Shown here in pieces: positions 55,036-63,680 of a stretch of DNA of 64,000 bases. The DNA is from a candidate division SR1 bacterium Aalborg_AAW-1 (GTDB lineage: Bacteria > Patescibacteriota > Gracilibacteria > Absconditabacterales > Absconditicoccaceae): assembly GCA_001007975.1 (NCBI GenBank), contig CP011268.1, positions 930,001 through 994,000 on the forward strand. Reading direction: 5' to 3'. The notes under the pieces are model-generated. The model made no database searches and was not told where the DNA came from. It worked only from the letters and a program-made list of their open reading frames with translations. The position numbers were made by a program, and so were the translations under genes. How positions within the stretch are numbered: position 1 is the first letter of the stretch; each line of letters starts with the position of its first letter.

Positions 55036-55174
55036 ATGTCCTTACTATCAAGTATGAAACATTGAATATCAAATACAGGAGAATTACTTACTATTTTCAG
55101 TTTGATTGCCTACACTTGCTTTAGGAGTCACAACTTACGCAGCATGACAACTTTTACAAACACTCATGAAATAA
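55036..55174 (+). pseudogene. Tiny membrane ORF with apparent frameshift
   Basis: Frame 1 reads MSLLSSMKHGISNTGELLTI-FS; a one-base shift around 55095-55100 then gives VGLPTLALGVTTYAAGQLLQTLMK ending at TAA 55174, a coherent helix with TGA glycines. Without the shift the frame stays open but loses hydrophobicity. Could be an indel or a real frameshift. Confidence 0.35.
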
Positions 55175-55177
55175 GTA

Positions 55178-55369
55178 ATGAAATTTATTAAAAATACTAG
55201 ATGAACAATATGAGCAAAAATATACGGCATATGAGAAATTCATATCTGACATAGCACTGAAGGGAAAGACAATTTAATTAATATATTAGAACAAAAATAT
55301 AGTCAGTATTTCCCTTGAAAGCAAGTTAGCAATAAAACTAAAAAAAAACTTTTTAAATTACTATCATAA
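55178..55369 (+). CDS. Small hypothetical protein
   Basis: 63 residues: MKFIKNTRGTIGAKIYGIGEIHIGHSTEGK then a basic helix ending KKKLFKLLS. Five TGA glycines. Last of the cluster, followed by a bidirectional terminator. Function unknown. Confidence 0.45.
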
Positions 55370-55406
55370 AAAAACTCCCACCGTGTCAGGTAAAGGAGTT
55401 TTTTTT
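55367..55406. terminator. Bidirectional terminator
   Basis: AAAACTCC/GGAGTTTT stem with long A- and T-tracts on both sides, between the tiny-gene cluster and the DUF305 gene. Confidence 0.8.
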
Positions 55407-55409
55407 ATT

Positions 55410-56153
55410 TTAATGAGTTGAAACAGAAGTATATGATTCAAGAATTTGAGTTAACTCTGCTATTTCTTTAGTCTGAGCATCGATCACATTCTGAGCAAAT
55501 GCTTTAATTTCATTTCTAAACTTCATACCTTCTTCAGTAACTCTAATCACTTTATCTTCTTCTGTCATTAATTCAAGCAATTTATTCGACATATCAATAG
55601 CTCCTTGATGATGAAGAATCATATCTTCTGCATACATTTTCTTCAGTGTATCTACATCAGTAATCGTATCAGTATTTCTCATCATGTTCATATAATGAGG
55701 AATATAAGTAGAACCTGAATACTGATCAGCTATCCATGTTGTAAGTTGATTGATTTCAAGAGCCTGACCACTGACAATATTACTAGCAATAGTCTGTAGT
55801 TGATCAAGTTGATCTCATAAAAAGAGTGTTTTATTGATAAGCATAGTTGAAGAATCTACAGCTTCTTGGTGATGCGGTATCATTTCAAACAGATATGATT
55901 CAATACCTGTAATCATAGATCCATGGTCCATGGTTCCTGAATTTCCTGTTCAGAGATTATAGATCTCACAACCATCCATAGTTGGCATCATACGACAATG
56001 TTCTTCAGAAATTTCCATATGTCCAGTCTGTATATTGTTATCATGAATATCATGTCATGATTTGTCTTGAAATTTAGATACAACTGCAATAGTAAAAATA
56101 ATTAATAATACTACAATAATTCACTTTGTAATAAGATGAGCATATTTAGCCAT
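55410..56153 (-). CDS. Tandem DUF305 membrane-anchored protein
   Basis: 247 residues. N-terminal helix (LITKGIIVVLLIIFTIAVV), then two DUF305 helical domains, each with an HHQ motif: MIPHHQEAVDSS (about residue 110) and MILHHQGAIDMS (about 190). A linker with HCRMMPTMDGC precedes them. DUF305 is often found with copper-resistance genes; metal binding by the His/Met residues is an inference. Next to a Cys-containing membrane protein gene. Confidence 0.82.
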
Positions 56154-56231
56154 AAGTATAAAAAGGTAGATACTAAAAAACTGTCTTACTGACAGTATCA
56201 TGATTTGGTTTTGAATTTCAAGTGAAGAGAG

Positions 56232-56693
56232 TTATTTTATTTTACAGATGAGGAGATCTCTAATGTTCGTATATGTTGATCGAATAAGCAATACCAATCA
56301 TAAGATCTTAAGTTCTAATCATGCCCATGGCAAAAAAGCAACCACACTAGACAGTCACAGATAGGTAGCCAACGTCAGCGTACAAGAACTACATCCAGCA
56401 AAAAGCGCTGAAAACAATCATCAGAACCATCCACTATGTTGAGTCGATTGAGGTTTATTGAATGCTGTAAGCTTATAGATTACTGAACTGACAAACAATC
56501 CAAACAAAAGAATTGTCGTACCATCAACAAACCAATTAACACCAGCATAGGTAGGTCAATAATTCCCTGCAATCAGAGCTCTATCACTAAAATATGTAAT
56601 AACCGATGCTAAAAGAACTAAACCTAAGACACCTCCAATCAATGCAGGCCAAGAGCTCAACAATAATGAAAGATTTCTGAACCAAGATTTCAT
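56232..56693 (-). CDS. Four-helix membrane protein with CSSC motif
   Basis: 153 residues. About four helices (residues ~12-35, 55-75, 95-118, 122-140) and the motif SALFAGCSSCTLTLATYLG in the third. CxxC in a helix suggests metal handling or redox (inference). Upstream neighbour of the DUF305 gene (78 bases). Native: six TGA codons. No family recognised. Confidence 0.55.
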
Positions 56694-56816
56694 AGACTGT
56701 AGAGAAACTAAATAGTATAATAATAGTAAATGAGTTCGTTTTTACAATTTATTTAAGCTAAATATATAAAAATCATATACCATTTTCTTGAGATGAGATA
56801 TAATAATTAAAAATAA

Positions 56817-56858
56817 GAAAAAACACACCCTATAGTATCGTATAACGAAGGTGTGTTA
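56817..56858 (-). terminator. Terminator after the 146-aa gene
   Basis: AACACACC/GGTGTGTT stem around a 20-base loop, then six T on the minus strand. Confidence 0.7.
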
Positions 56859-56864
56859 AGGGAA

Positions 56865-57305
56865 TTATAATTCTCTTATGTCTAATGAGTGAATCATACG
56901 AAAAAAAAGATTTAATGCTTCTTGTAATGTGATTGTATCTTTATAGACACTCTTATCAACATCACTATCTTGATACCATCTTACCTGTGGTCCAAGATTA
57001 TCTATCCTTACCTTTACTTGAGCAGCAGTTTCTTTAAATGAATAGACATATTGAACTACTTTATAACTATCCAAATCCTCAATATGCTTATAAGAGATTT
57101 CTAAATATTCATATATTGATCGCCAATATTGATACTCTTTATCTCTTTTTTTATATACAAATGAGGTCTGAGAAATATTTATTTCAGTATGCCAAATAGG
57201 ATTATTGAAATGAATATTATCACTACTTTTTAATCGCTCTATCACTGTTTGAAAACTTCGAGCGGTTCTCTCATCTAGATTTTCTTTACTTTTATTGTGT
57301 TTCAT
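56865..57305 (-). CDS. Hypothetical protein (no TGA)
   Basis: 146 residues: MKHNKSKENLDERTARSFQT, then WRSIYEYLEISYKHIEDLDS and KDTITLQEALNLFFRMIHSL. No TGA, and three CGA codons (TA-CGA-SF, IE-CGA-LK, YW-CGA-SI) that read naturally as Arg. Few Gly residues, so the codon argument is modest. No family recognised. Confidence 0.45.
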   Translation of the reverse strand: MKHNKSKENLDERTARSFQTVIERLKSSDNIHFNNPIWHTEINISQTSFVYKKRDKEYQYWRSIYEYLEISYKHIEDLDSYKVVQYVYSFKETAAQVKVRIDNLGPQVRWYQDSDVDKSVYKDTITLQEALNLFFRMIHSLDIREL

Positions 57306-57373
57306 ATGAATATGTATTTTTGTTTTCAGAAGTACTATATTCTTTCTTGAATTAAAGTCAATACTTTCTCATA

Positions 57374-58894
57374 TTAGAAAAATGTTTTATTTTTTCTCAC
57401 TTTGATACCAAGATAGCCAAGCAGTTCGCGAACCACACTATTTCATGCACTTTTTGTCAGATCTTTTACGATTTTACTTTTTACTATTTTGGAAAGAAGT
57501 GATGGTCCTGATGAATCGTCTCACGATGAACTTTTTCTATCATCAGTATCTAATTTTTTGCTAAGAATTTCTGTTGCACTATCTCTATCGATGACTTGAT
57601 TGTAATATGTGACTAGCGAAGATTTTTCGAGAAATCACTGTAATTCATCCGAGCTAAGCACATCCATTCTGGAACGTGGAGTATAATTATAGACGTGAGC
57701 GAGGGGAGTAGGGATACCCTTCGGATTAAGGGTCGTGAACAGAATCTCTCATACTCATAGAGAAGTGATGAGTTCGCTCGTGGTATAAAATTCTGTAATA
57801 GGATAATTCTCTACAGCAGTTTTCATGGCTTTACGATCTCTTTCCGTGAATGCTCTCAATGCATGTTGAATCTTAGTCCCTAATTGGCTGAGAATAGGAG
57901 CTGGAATATCATCAGGAAGCTGAGTACAGAAGAAAATCCCAACACCTTTCGACCTGATAAGCTTAATCATGGTTTCTATCTGTTGTTGGAGTGCTGGAGA
58001 AGCGAGTTGAAACAGGAGATGTGCCTCATCAATAATCATGACAAGTTTGGGTTGTTTGAGATCTCCAGCTTCAGGAAGTTGTGTATAGAGTTCTGCTAAT
58101 ATTCACAGGACAGCAGTACAGAAAAGATTCGGTTTACTCTGACTATCTTCGAGTTTGAAGATAGTAATTTTTCATTCTCCCTTGCTATTCGTGGTGAGCA
58201 AATCATCAATATCTAAACTTGGTTCTCAAAAAAGCACTTTCCCTTCTTGTTGCTCGAGAGTAATTGTTTTCCTGAGGATAACACTCAAGGTTGCTGGAGA
58301 GAGAAGTCCATATTCTGCAGAAAAATCTTCATTAATCTCTTTTTGACTAAGATACTTGAGCACTGATTGCAGATCTTCAAGATCAAGTAATGCTAATCCT
58401 TCGCGATCACAATACAGAAAAATAGCTGATAATGCACTCGTCTGCGTATCATTGAGTTCTAACATCTGTGCAAGCATCAATGGTCCAAGTTCTATGATGG
58501 TTGTTCTTCGTTGATATCCAGTTTTACCGGTCAGTGACATAAACTCTGTATCAAATCAATGAGGAATATACTCTTTACCAAACTGCGAATACCTCTCTAG
58601 TATAAAATCCTTAGCCTCACCAGCGACCGCAAGTCAGGAAATATCCCCTTTCATATCCATTACTAAGGTAGGAACACCAGCGAGTGCACATCCTTCTACC
58701 AGAAGTTGAACAGTTTTCGTTTTACCAGTTCCGGTTGCTCAGGCGATGAGTCCATGTCTGTTGAGCATAGATAAAGGTATCCCTACTTGGATATCGGTCA
58801 CTTTTTCCTTATATTTGGCTTGTCAGAGTGCTACGAGTGGTGAAAAATCATATCCCTGACTGAGTTGTGAGTTGAAATTTTCTACAGAAGTCAT
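57374..58894 (-). CDS. HerA/DUF853-like P-loop ATPase
   Basis: A 506-residue protein. GLIAGATGTGKTKTVQLLVEG (Walker A, with a TGA glycine), MDMKGDISGLA, GKITIFKLEDSQ, LVMIIDEAHLLF (Walker B) and GVGIFFCTQLPDDIPAPILSQLGTKIQHALRAF. This is the DUF853 branch of HerA-FtsK ATPases, thought to move DNA or protein. A disordered acidic region (DTDDRKSSSGDDSSGP) lies near the end. TGA glycines spread over the gene. Confidence 0.85.
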
Positions 58895-58920
58895 TGCTTA
58901 TACTAATACTAAAAAATATC

Positions 58921-59240
58921 TTATTGTCACCATAATTCAGTTTTACTAGACTGATAATATTCTAATCTTTCTTGAAGAATAGTTGCATCGACATTATTTC
59001 CAGAACCAATCACGATTCCGCTATTATATAGTCCAGAAAGCTGTTGGGCAGGTGTTTGTATATAAGGAGCGAGATCACTGTTTTTATCTTCTGCATCGAG
59101 AACATCGAGAATTGCAATCCTCATCTCTTTCTTCGCTATTTCATAATAGTCAGCACCTCGAGTTGTGTACTTCACAATTCATCGTCCTATTCCAAATGCC
59201 AAAGACAAGACAATAATAATTTTTGCAAATGTTTTTTTCA
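58921..59240 (-). CDS. Small exported protein gene with a likely one-base deletion
   Basis: From ATG 59240 the frame gives MKKTFAK, then must shift by one base (GCAAAATT has four A; five would be needed) to continue IIIVLSLAFGIGRGIVKY and TTRGADYYEIAKKEMRIA to TAA at 58921. The span of 320 nt is not divisible by three. The shifted protein has a clean signal helix and mature part DLAPYIQTPAQQLSGLYNSG. The alternative is an internal GTG start at 59175 without a signal. TGA at 59179 makes it native. Confidence 0.5.
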
Positions 59241-59389
59241 TATCTCTTTTGAGATGAAAAGTAAAAATTCTGACAAGATTGTACGTATGAGTAGTAAAAT
59301 TACAAGATCATTTACATATTGACTTTATATATTAATTTGTGTATAAAATACATACAAATTCGTCGATCATTAACAAAAATAATAAACTT

Positions 59390-59590
59390 ATGAGTAAAAC
59401 AAAAAAACTTTTGAAAAAAGTAAAAAAAATGTTCCAATCAAAAAAGCATTGGAAACAAAGAGATCTGCAAGTACTAGAAAGATTTGTAAAACGTCAAAAA
59501 AAGAAACCATTGACGATAAAACAATATTTTTTTGGTAAAACTGACGCTATGGAAACAAATATAGCGAGACAAAAACACCACAAGAAATAA
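59390..59590 (+). CDS. Very basic small protein (no TGA), starts an import-like block
   Basis: 66 residues, over one third Lys/Arg (MSKTKKLLKKVKKMFQSKKHWKQR, then QYFFGKTDAMETNIARQKHHKK). Could bind nucleic acid. The longer start at 59339 is less likely. First gene of the TGA-free block up to 62290, whose genes are spaced 5-30 bases apart with A-rich leaders. Confidence 0.5.
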   Translation: MSKTKKLLKKVKKMFQSKKHWKQRDLQVLERFVKRQKKKPLTIKQYFFGKTDAMETNIARQKHHKK

Positions 59591-59620
59591 AATAAAAACC
59601 TTAAAACAACAAAAATTATT

Positions 59621-60295
59621 ATGAAGAAAATCAAAACAGAAAAACAATTCATTTATAAAACAAATGAATTGGAACAAATACTCAAAAAAAATTATGGGTA
59701 CAATGTTTTCTTACAAGAAATAGAAGTAAAAAACAAAAAAGTTTATTTCTCCATTTTATTAGAAAACGAAACCATAAAAAAAATATCATATTCATTTTCA
59801 GAATTAGAACAATTAATGAAAATACACTATGGTAACAACAGTTATAATATAAGACAAATAACAGTAATAGATCGAACAAAATTACATATAGATACTATCA
59901 AAAATAGTACTTCAATATGGAAATCAGAACATTCTTTGATTATAAAACAATTAATTAATAAAATTCAAGTAATAATCAACGATAAAAGTCGTACTGAAAA
60001 TTTACGTTTTATGATTGGTAGAATGTCTGAATGGAATGAATATACATCTTACAGATCTAAATTAAATCTTGAGATTAAAAAAAATCTCAAATCACAAAGA
60101 GATAGTACAATTAAAAATCATAAACTACAAAAAGAGTATGAACAATTACAATTACTTATCTCACTCAATAAATTAGTAAAATCAAGTAAGAAAAATATTC
60201 AAAATATTACTTACTATAATAATTTAAAATCTGATGAAACACAAACATTAATCAAAAAAATTGAAAATATTATTAATAACAAACAACTAAAATAA
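59621..60295 (+). CDS. Coiled-coil protein, unknown function (no TGA)
   Basis: 224 residues, Lys/Asn/Ile-rich. Two related N-terminal segments (FIYKTNELEQILKKNYGYN and YSFSELEQLMKIHYGNN) suggest a small repeat, then a long coiled coil (about 125-200). Very low GC. No TGA. Five bases before folA. No family recognised. Confidence 0.5.
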   Translation: MKKIKTEKQFIYKTNELEQILKKNYGYNVFLQEIEVKNKKVYFSILLENETIKKISYSFSELEQLMKIHYGNNSYNIRQITVIDRTKLHIDTIKNSTSIWKSEHSLIIKQLINKIQVIINDKSRTENLRFMIGRMSEWNEYTSYRSKLNLEIKKNLKSQRDSTIKNHKLQKEYEQLQLLISLNKLVKSSKKNIQNITYYNNLKSDETQTLIKKIENIINNKQLK

Positions 60296-60300
60296 AAATT

Positions 60301-60855
60301 ATGAACAAAAAAATTGTAGTAATCGCTGCTGTTGCAGCAGGAGATAATCTTATGGGTGGAACTAAGAATGATAAACAAATCATTCCTTGGCATTGTTCAG
60401 AAGATTTCAAGCATTTTAAAGAAACAACGATGGGAAGTGCTATGATTATGGGTCGTAAGACTCTCGAATCATTACCTGGACTACTTCCGGGAAGACCCCA
60501 TATTTATCTTTCGAGAGATACTACTCCTAGAGAGAATGTATATCGAGCAGTTTCATTAGCAGAAGCCATAGGAATTGCTGAACAGCTTTCTGAGAGAGAT
60601 ACCATCTATATTATTGGTGGTGCTGAGATTATTAATCTAGCACTACAAGAAAATATAGTAGATGAAATTATCCTCACGAAAATTTATGCAGTGATAGAAG
60701 AAGTACAATATCCTGTATATTTTCCTCTTCATGAGGAACAGTTGAAAGAACAATGGGAAATTATAGAAACGAGTGATATTAGACCATCACAAAAATCCAA
60801 ACCGGATCTTTTAAAGTATGAAATTATTAAGTACAAGAAAAAACATCAAAAATAA
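60301..60855 (+). CDS. folA: Dihydrofolate reductase
   Basis: 184 residues. [35 protein letters not shown] (substrate and M20 loop; Trp present), [25 protein letters not shown] (NADPH site), and [13 protein letters not shown]. Regenerates tetrahydrofolate, needed after ThyA. All glycines are GGN. It precedes thyA by 5 bases, a common pairing. Confidence 0.92.
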   Translation: MNKKIVVIAAVAAGDNLMGGTKNDKQIIPWHCSEDFKHFKETTMGSAMIMGRKTLESLPGLLPGRPHIYLSRDTTPRENVYRAVSLAEAIGIAEQLSERDTIYIIGGAEIINLALQENIVDEIILTKIYAVIEEVQYPVYFPLHEEQLKEQWEIIETSDIRPSQKSKPDLLKYEIIKYKKKHQK

Positions 60856-60860
60856 AAAAA

Positions 60861-61655
60861 ATGAAAAATTACTTAGATTTACTTCAACACATTTTAGATA
60901 ATGGTGTTGATAAAACAGACAGAACTGGAACTGGAACAAGAAGCGTTTTTGGATACCAGTTGCGCTATGATTTATCGAAAGGATTTCCGTTGGTTACTAC
61001 CAAAAAAGTGCATTTAAAATCTATTATTTACGAGTTATTGTGGTTTTTGAAAGGGGAGACCAATATTGCTTATTTAAAGGAAAATGGAGTTTCTATTTGG
61101 GACGAGTGGGCAGATGAAAACGGTGATTTAGGTCCTGTTTACGGTGCACAGTGGAGAAGTTGGAAAGGAGCAGATGGAAAAGTTATTGATCAGATTACAG
61201 ATGTAATCAACCAGATCAAAACGAACCCTGATTCTCGAAGACTGATCGTTTCTGCATGGAACGTTTCCGAAATTCCGAATATGGCCCTTGCTCCTTGCCA
61301 TGCTCTATTTCAGTTTTATGTAGCGGACGGAAAATTATCACTGCAGCTTTATCAGAGAAGTGCAGATGTCTTTCTGGGCGTACCGTTCAATATTGCGAGT
61401 TATGCGCTTTTATTAATGATGGTTGCACAAGTTACAGGGCTTGAAGTTGGTGACTATGTTCATACTTTTGGTGATGTACATATTTACAACAATCATTTTG
61501 AGCAGGTCAATAAACAGCTTTCAAGAGAACCAAGATCTCTTCCTGTAATGAAACTTAATCATCAGGTAAAAGATATCTTTAAGTTTAAATTCGAAGATTT
61601 TACTTTAGAAGGTTATGATCCTCATCCGGGAATTAAAGCTCCGGTAGCGGTGTAA
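60861..61655 (+). CDS. thyA: Thymidylate synthase ThyA, Bacteroidetes-like, standard code
   Basis: A 264-residue enzyme making dTMP from dUMP; its length and motifs equal E. coli Thy[40 protein letters not shown], catalytic Cys in [42 protein letters not shown]. More than 20 glycines, none TGA. Codon 126 of the [10 protein letters not shown] motif (the dUMP phosphate-binding Arg) is CGA (61236-61238); under CGA = Trp the enzyme would lose it. The high similarity to Bacteroidetes ThyA is judged from memory, not by alignment. Confidence 0.96.
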   Translation: MKNYLDLLQHILDNGVDKTDRTGTGTRSVFGYQLRYDLSKGFPLVTTKKVHLKSIIYELLWFLKGETNIAYLKENGVSIWDEWADENGDLGPVYGAQWRSWKGADGKVIDQITDVINQIKTNPDSRRLIVSAWNVSEIPNMALAPCHALFQFYVADGKLSLQLYQRSADVFLGVPFNIASYALLLMMVAQVTGLEVGDYVHTFGDVHIYNNHFEQVNKQLSREPRSLPVMKLNHQVKDIFKFKFEDFTLEGYDPHPGIKAPVAV

Positions 61656-61679
61656 TATTAACAATAAAATTGATTGAAC

Positions 61680-61892
61680 ATGAAAAAAAACGAAGAAAGA
61701 ATCGAAGAGATCATAAACAATCTTTCTGAGGAACAAAAGAAAGAAATTTTGGATATGACAAAACCTCAAAAAGTTGGTGATAATCAAAATTATGACAAAA
61801 AATGTAATTTCATCATTCAATGCGGTTTCGCAATCTATGAATTTGATGAAGTAAAAAAAGCTCTCCAACAACAGAGAGATGAACCAAAATAA
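61680..61892 (+). CDS. Small charged hypothetical protein (no TGA)
   Basis: 70 residues: MKKNEERIEEIINNLSEEQK then CNFIIQCGFAIYEFDEVKKA. Two cysteines seven apart. Two bases upstream is a possible TTG start (61674). Linked to the thyA block. No family recognised. Confidence 0.45.
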   Translation: MKKNEERIEEIINNLSEEQKKEILDMTKPQKVGDNQNYDKKCNFIIQCGFAIYEFDEVKKALQQQRDEPK

Positions 61893-61909
61893 TTCAAAAA
61901 TTGAATAAA

Positions 61910-62290
61910 ATGAATAAAAATCTAGAAACATTAACGCGAATAATTAGAGAACATTTGCCCAAACTCATGCAACTTGAGGATGGATGTCAGGTTGAAGCAG
62001 ACGGTATTGATAAAGAAATTACTATTGGGAAAGAGGCTTATGAAGCTTCACCGGATGGTTATTTAATAGATTTACAAGCTCCAGCAGAGGCACGACATAA
62101 ATATCGTAAAATTACGAAAATTATTGGTAAAGAGCCACAACTGAATCATGTATTATCATGGTTTAAACAAACGATATCTCACAAAATATTCGATTATTGT
62201 GAGATAATAGAAAAATGGAACTTAGAGAGTATATATCTCAAGGACCAATCAGATGAGTTAATTAACTTTCTGATTAAAAAATCTCAATAA
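61910..62290 (+). CDS. Hypothetical protein (no TGA)
   Basis: 126 residues: LETLTRIIREHLPKLMQLEDGCQVEADG, ITIGKEAYEASPDGYLIDLQAP, VLSWFKQTISHKIFDYCEIIEKW. Mixed alpha/beta. Two CGA codons (LT-CGA-II, EA-CGA-HK) read naturally as Arg. Ends the TGA-free block before a terminator. Resembles phage-type small proteins in style, but none is recognised. Confidence 0.45.
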   Translation: MNKNLETLTRIIREHLPKLMQLEDGCQVEADGIDKEITIGKEAYEASPDGYLIDLQAPAEARHKYRKITKIIGKEPQLNHVLSWFKQTISHKIFDYCEIIEKWNLESIYLKDQSDELINFLIKKSQ

Positions 62291-62292
62291 AT

Positions 62293-62324
62293 AAAAAGCC
62301 ATTGGATTTTCCTTTGGCTTTTTT
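62293..62324 (+). terminator. Terminator of the folA-thyA block
   Basis: AAAAGCCA/TGGCTTTT stem with a loop of 13 bases, then TTGG; directly after the last stop (62290). Confidence 0.7.
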
Positions 62325-62336
62325 GGTAATTCAAAA

Positions 62337-63563
62337 TTATTTGATATAATACAGATAGAGATGTTCTTTTGCTAAGAGAGGAAGCAGATCATGGATTTCT
62401 TGTTTGGTTACTGCATTATACGATTTCATAATATCTTCTAGATTGTTCGTTTCGTTGTAAAGAAGGAAATCGCTTCCGATAAATTCTGCCATTTCATCAC
62501 TGCTTTCGATACCCATTTGGAGCTTACCGATGAGATATGATTTTGCATTCGCAAGTTCTTCATCTGTGATACCTTCAGAAACAAACTTCTCTATTTCTTC
62601 ATAGATTTTCTCCAATCAGAACTCAAATCTTTCTTTATCGATACCTGCACGAATCATAAACAGTCCATCATGAGTTCATGCACTATGTCTTGCTCAGATA
62701 TAATAACACAGACCTTGTTTTTCGCGGATATTTTGGAACAATCTCGATGACATATTTCCACCAAGTATCGTACTTAAGAGTCTCGCTGCATAATATCTTG
62801 GCTCTTCTTTATAAGGAAATGTAGGCGCAGCGATAATGAGATGGTTTTGTTCTGTTTTTTTGTCATAAAAAGAGGTTTGTTCTGACGGAAGTGAGCGTTC
62901 ATAGTGAGCAGCTCCTCCTGACTTCGTTGTTCCAAGTTCAGCAAACACTTCACTAATCTGTGCTTTCAATGCTGTCTGATTTTCTATTTTTCATGCTATT
63001 ACTAAGATCATGTTGTCTTTGGTGTACAGTGCTTTCTGATGTGCAAACAGATCCTCACGCGTAAATCACATCACGTTTTCTTCAGGTCACAGAATAGATC
63101 GTCCATACGCATTGTCTCCATAATATCGTTTATTCCACTGTTCTGCTACAAGTGCTTGTGGATTGTCGTCATACATCTTAATCTCTTGGACAACGACGAG
63201 TTTTTCTCTTTCCATTTCTTCTTGAGGAAATTGTGCATGAATCATCATATCTGCGAGAACATCGAGCGCACTAGAAGCATGCTGTGGAGGACATTTTACA
63301 TAATAAGAAGCGATTTCATCACCTGTATAAGCATTAAATTCACCACCAAATGACTCTACTGCTTGAGCTACATCTCCTGGAGTTGTATATTTTTTACCTC
63401 CCTTAAAAAACATATGCTCGAGAAAATGACTAATACCATTCGTTTGCTTATTTTCATAGATAGAACCTGCTTTAACAAAGAGTTGCACCGTAGTAGAGTA
63501 GGTATCATTCATAGGTAAAAAGAGAGTAGTCAGACCAGAAAGTTGTTCAGATTGAATGTTCAT
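62337..63563 (-). CDS. M16 family zinc peptidase
   Basis: 408 residues. Inverted zinc motif HFLEHM (HxxEH) with the second glutamate in EFNAYTGDEIASYYVKC. C-terminal inactive half with [32 protein letters not shown]. CGA reads W in NK-W-YYGDNAYG-W-SILG, fitting CPR relatives. No signal peptide, probably cytoplasmic. TGA at ILG-PEE, YIG-ARH and others. Confidence 0.92.
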
Positions 63564-63626
63564 TCTTATGAAAAACTTGAAGATAAAATTTCCTATTCAC
63601 TATAGGAGTTTTCATCATAAATGCAA

Positions 63627-63661
63627 CAAAAAACTCCGTTTCAAAAAGAAAACGGAGAGTT
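63627..63661 (-). terminator. Hairpin with T-tract upstream of the M16 gene
   Basis: CTCCGTTT/AAACGGAG stem followed by six T on the minus strand. No minus-strand gene is visible to its right, so it may stop antisense reading or belong to a gene outside the window. Confidence 0.45.
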
Positions 63662-63680
63662 AAAACAAAAATTATATATT

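Noticed and set aside
59390-62290. Assembly chimera or contamination explaining the TGA-free block
   Set aside because: Not excluded, but the block is flanked tightly by recoded genes and several similar single genes occur across the window, which favours repeated transfer. Read mapping is needed.
59390-62290. Prophage
   Set aside because: No terminase, capsid, integrase or portal gene is recognisable; only folA, thyA and small unknown genes.
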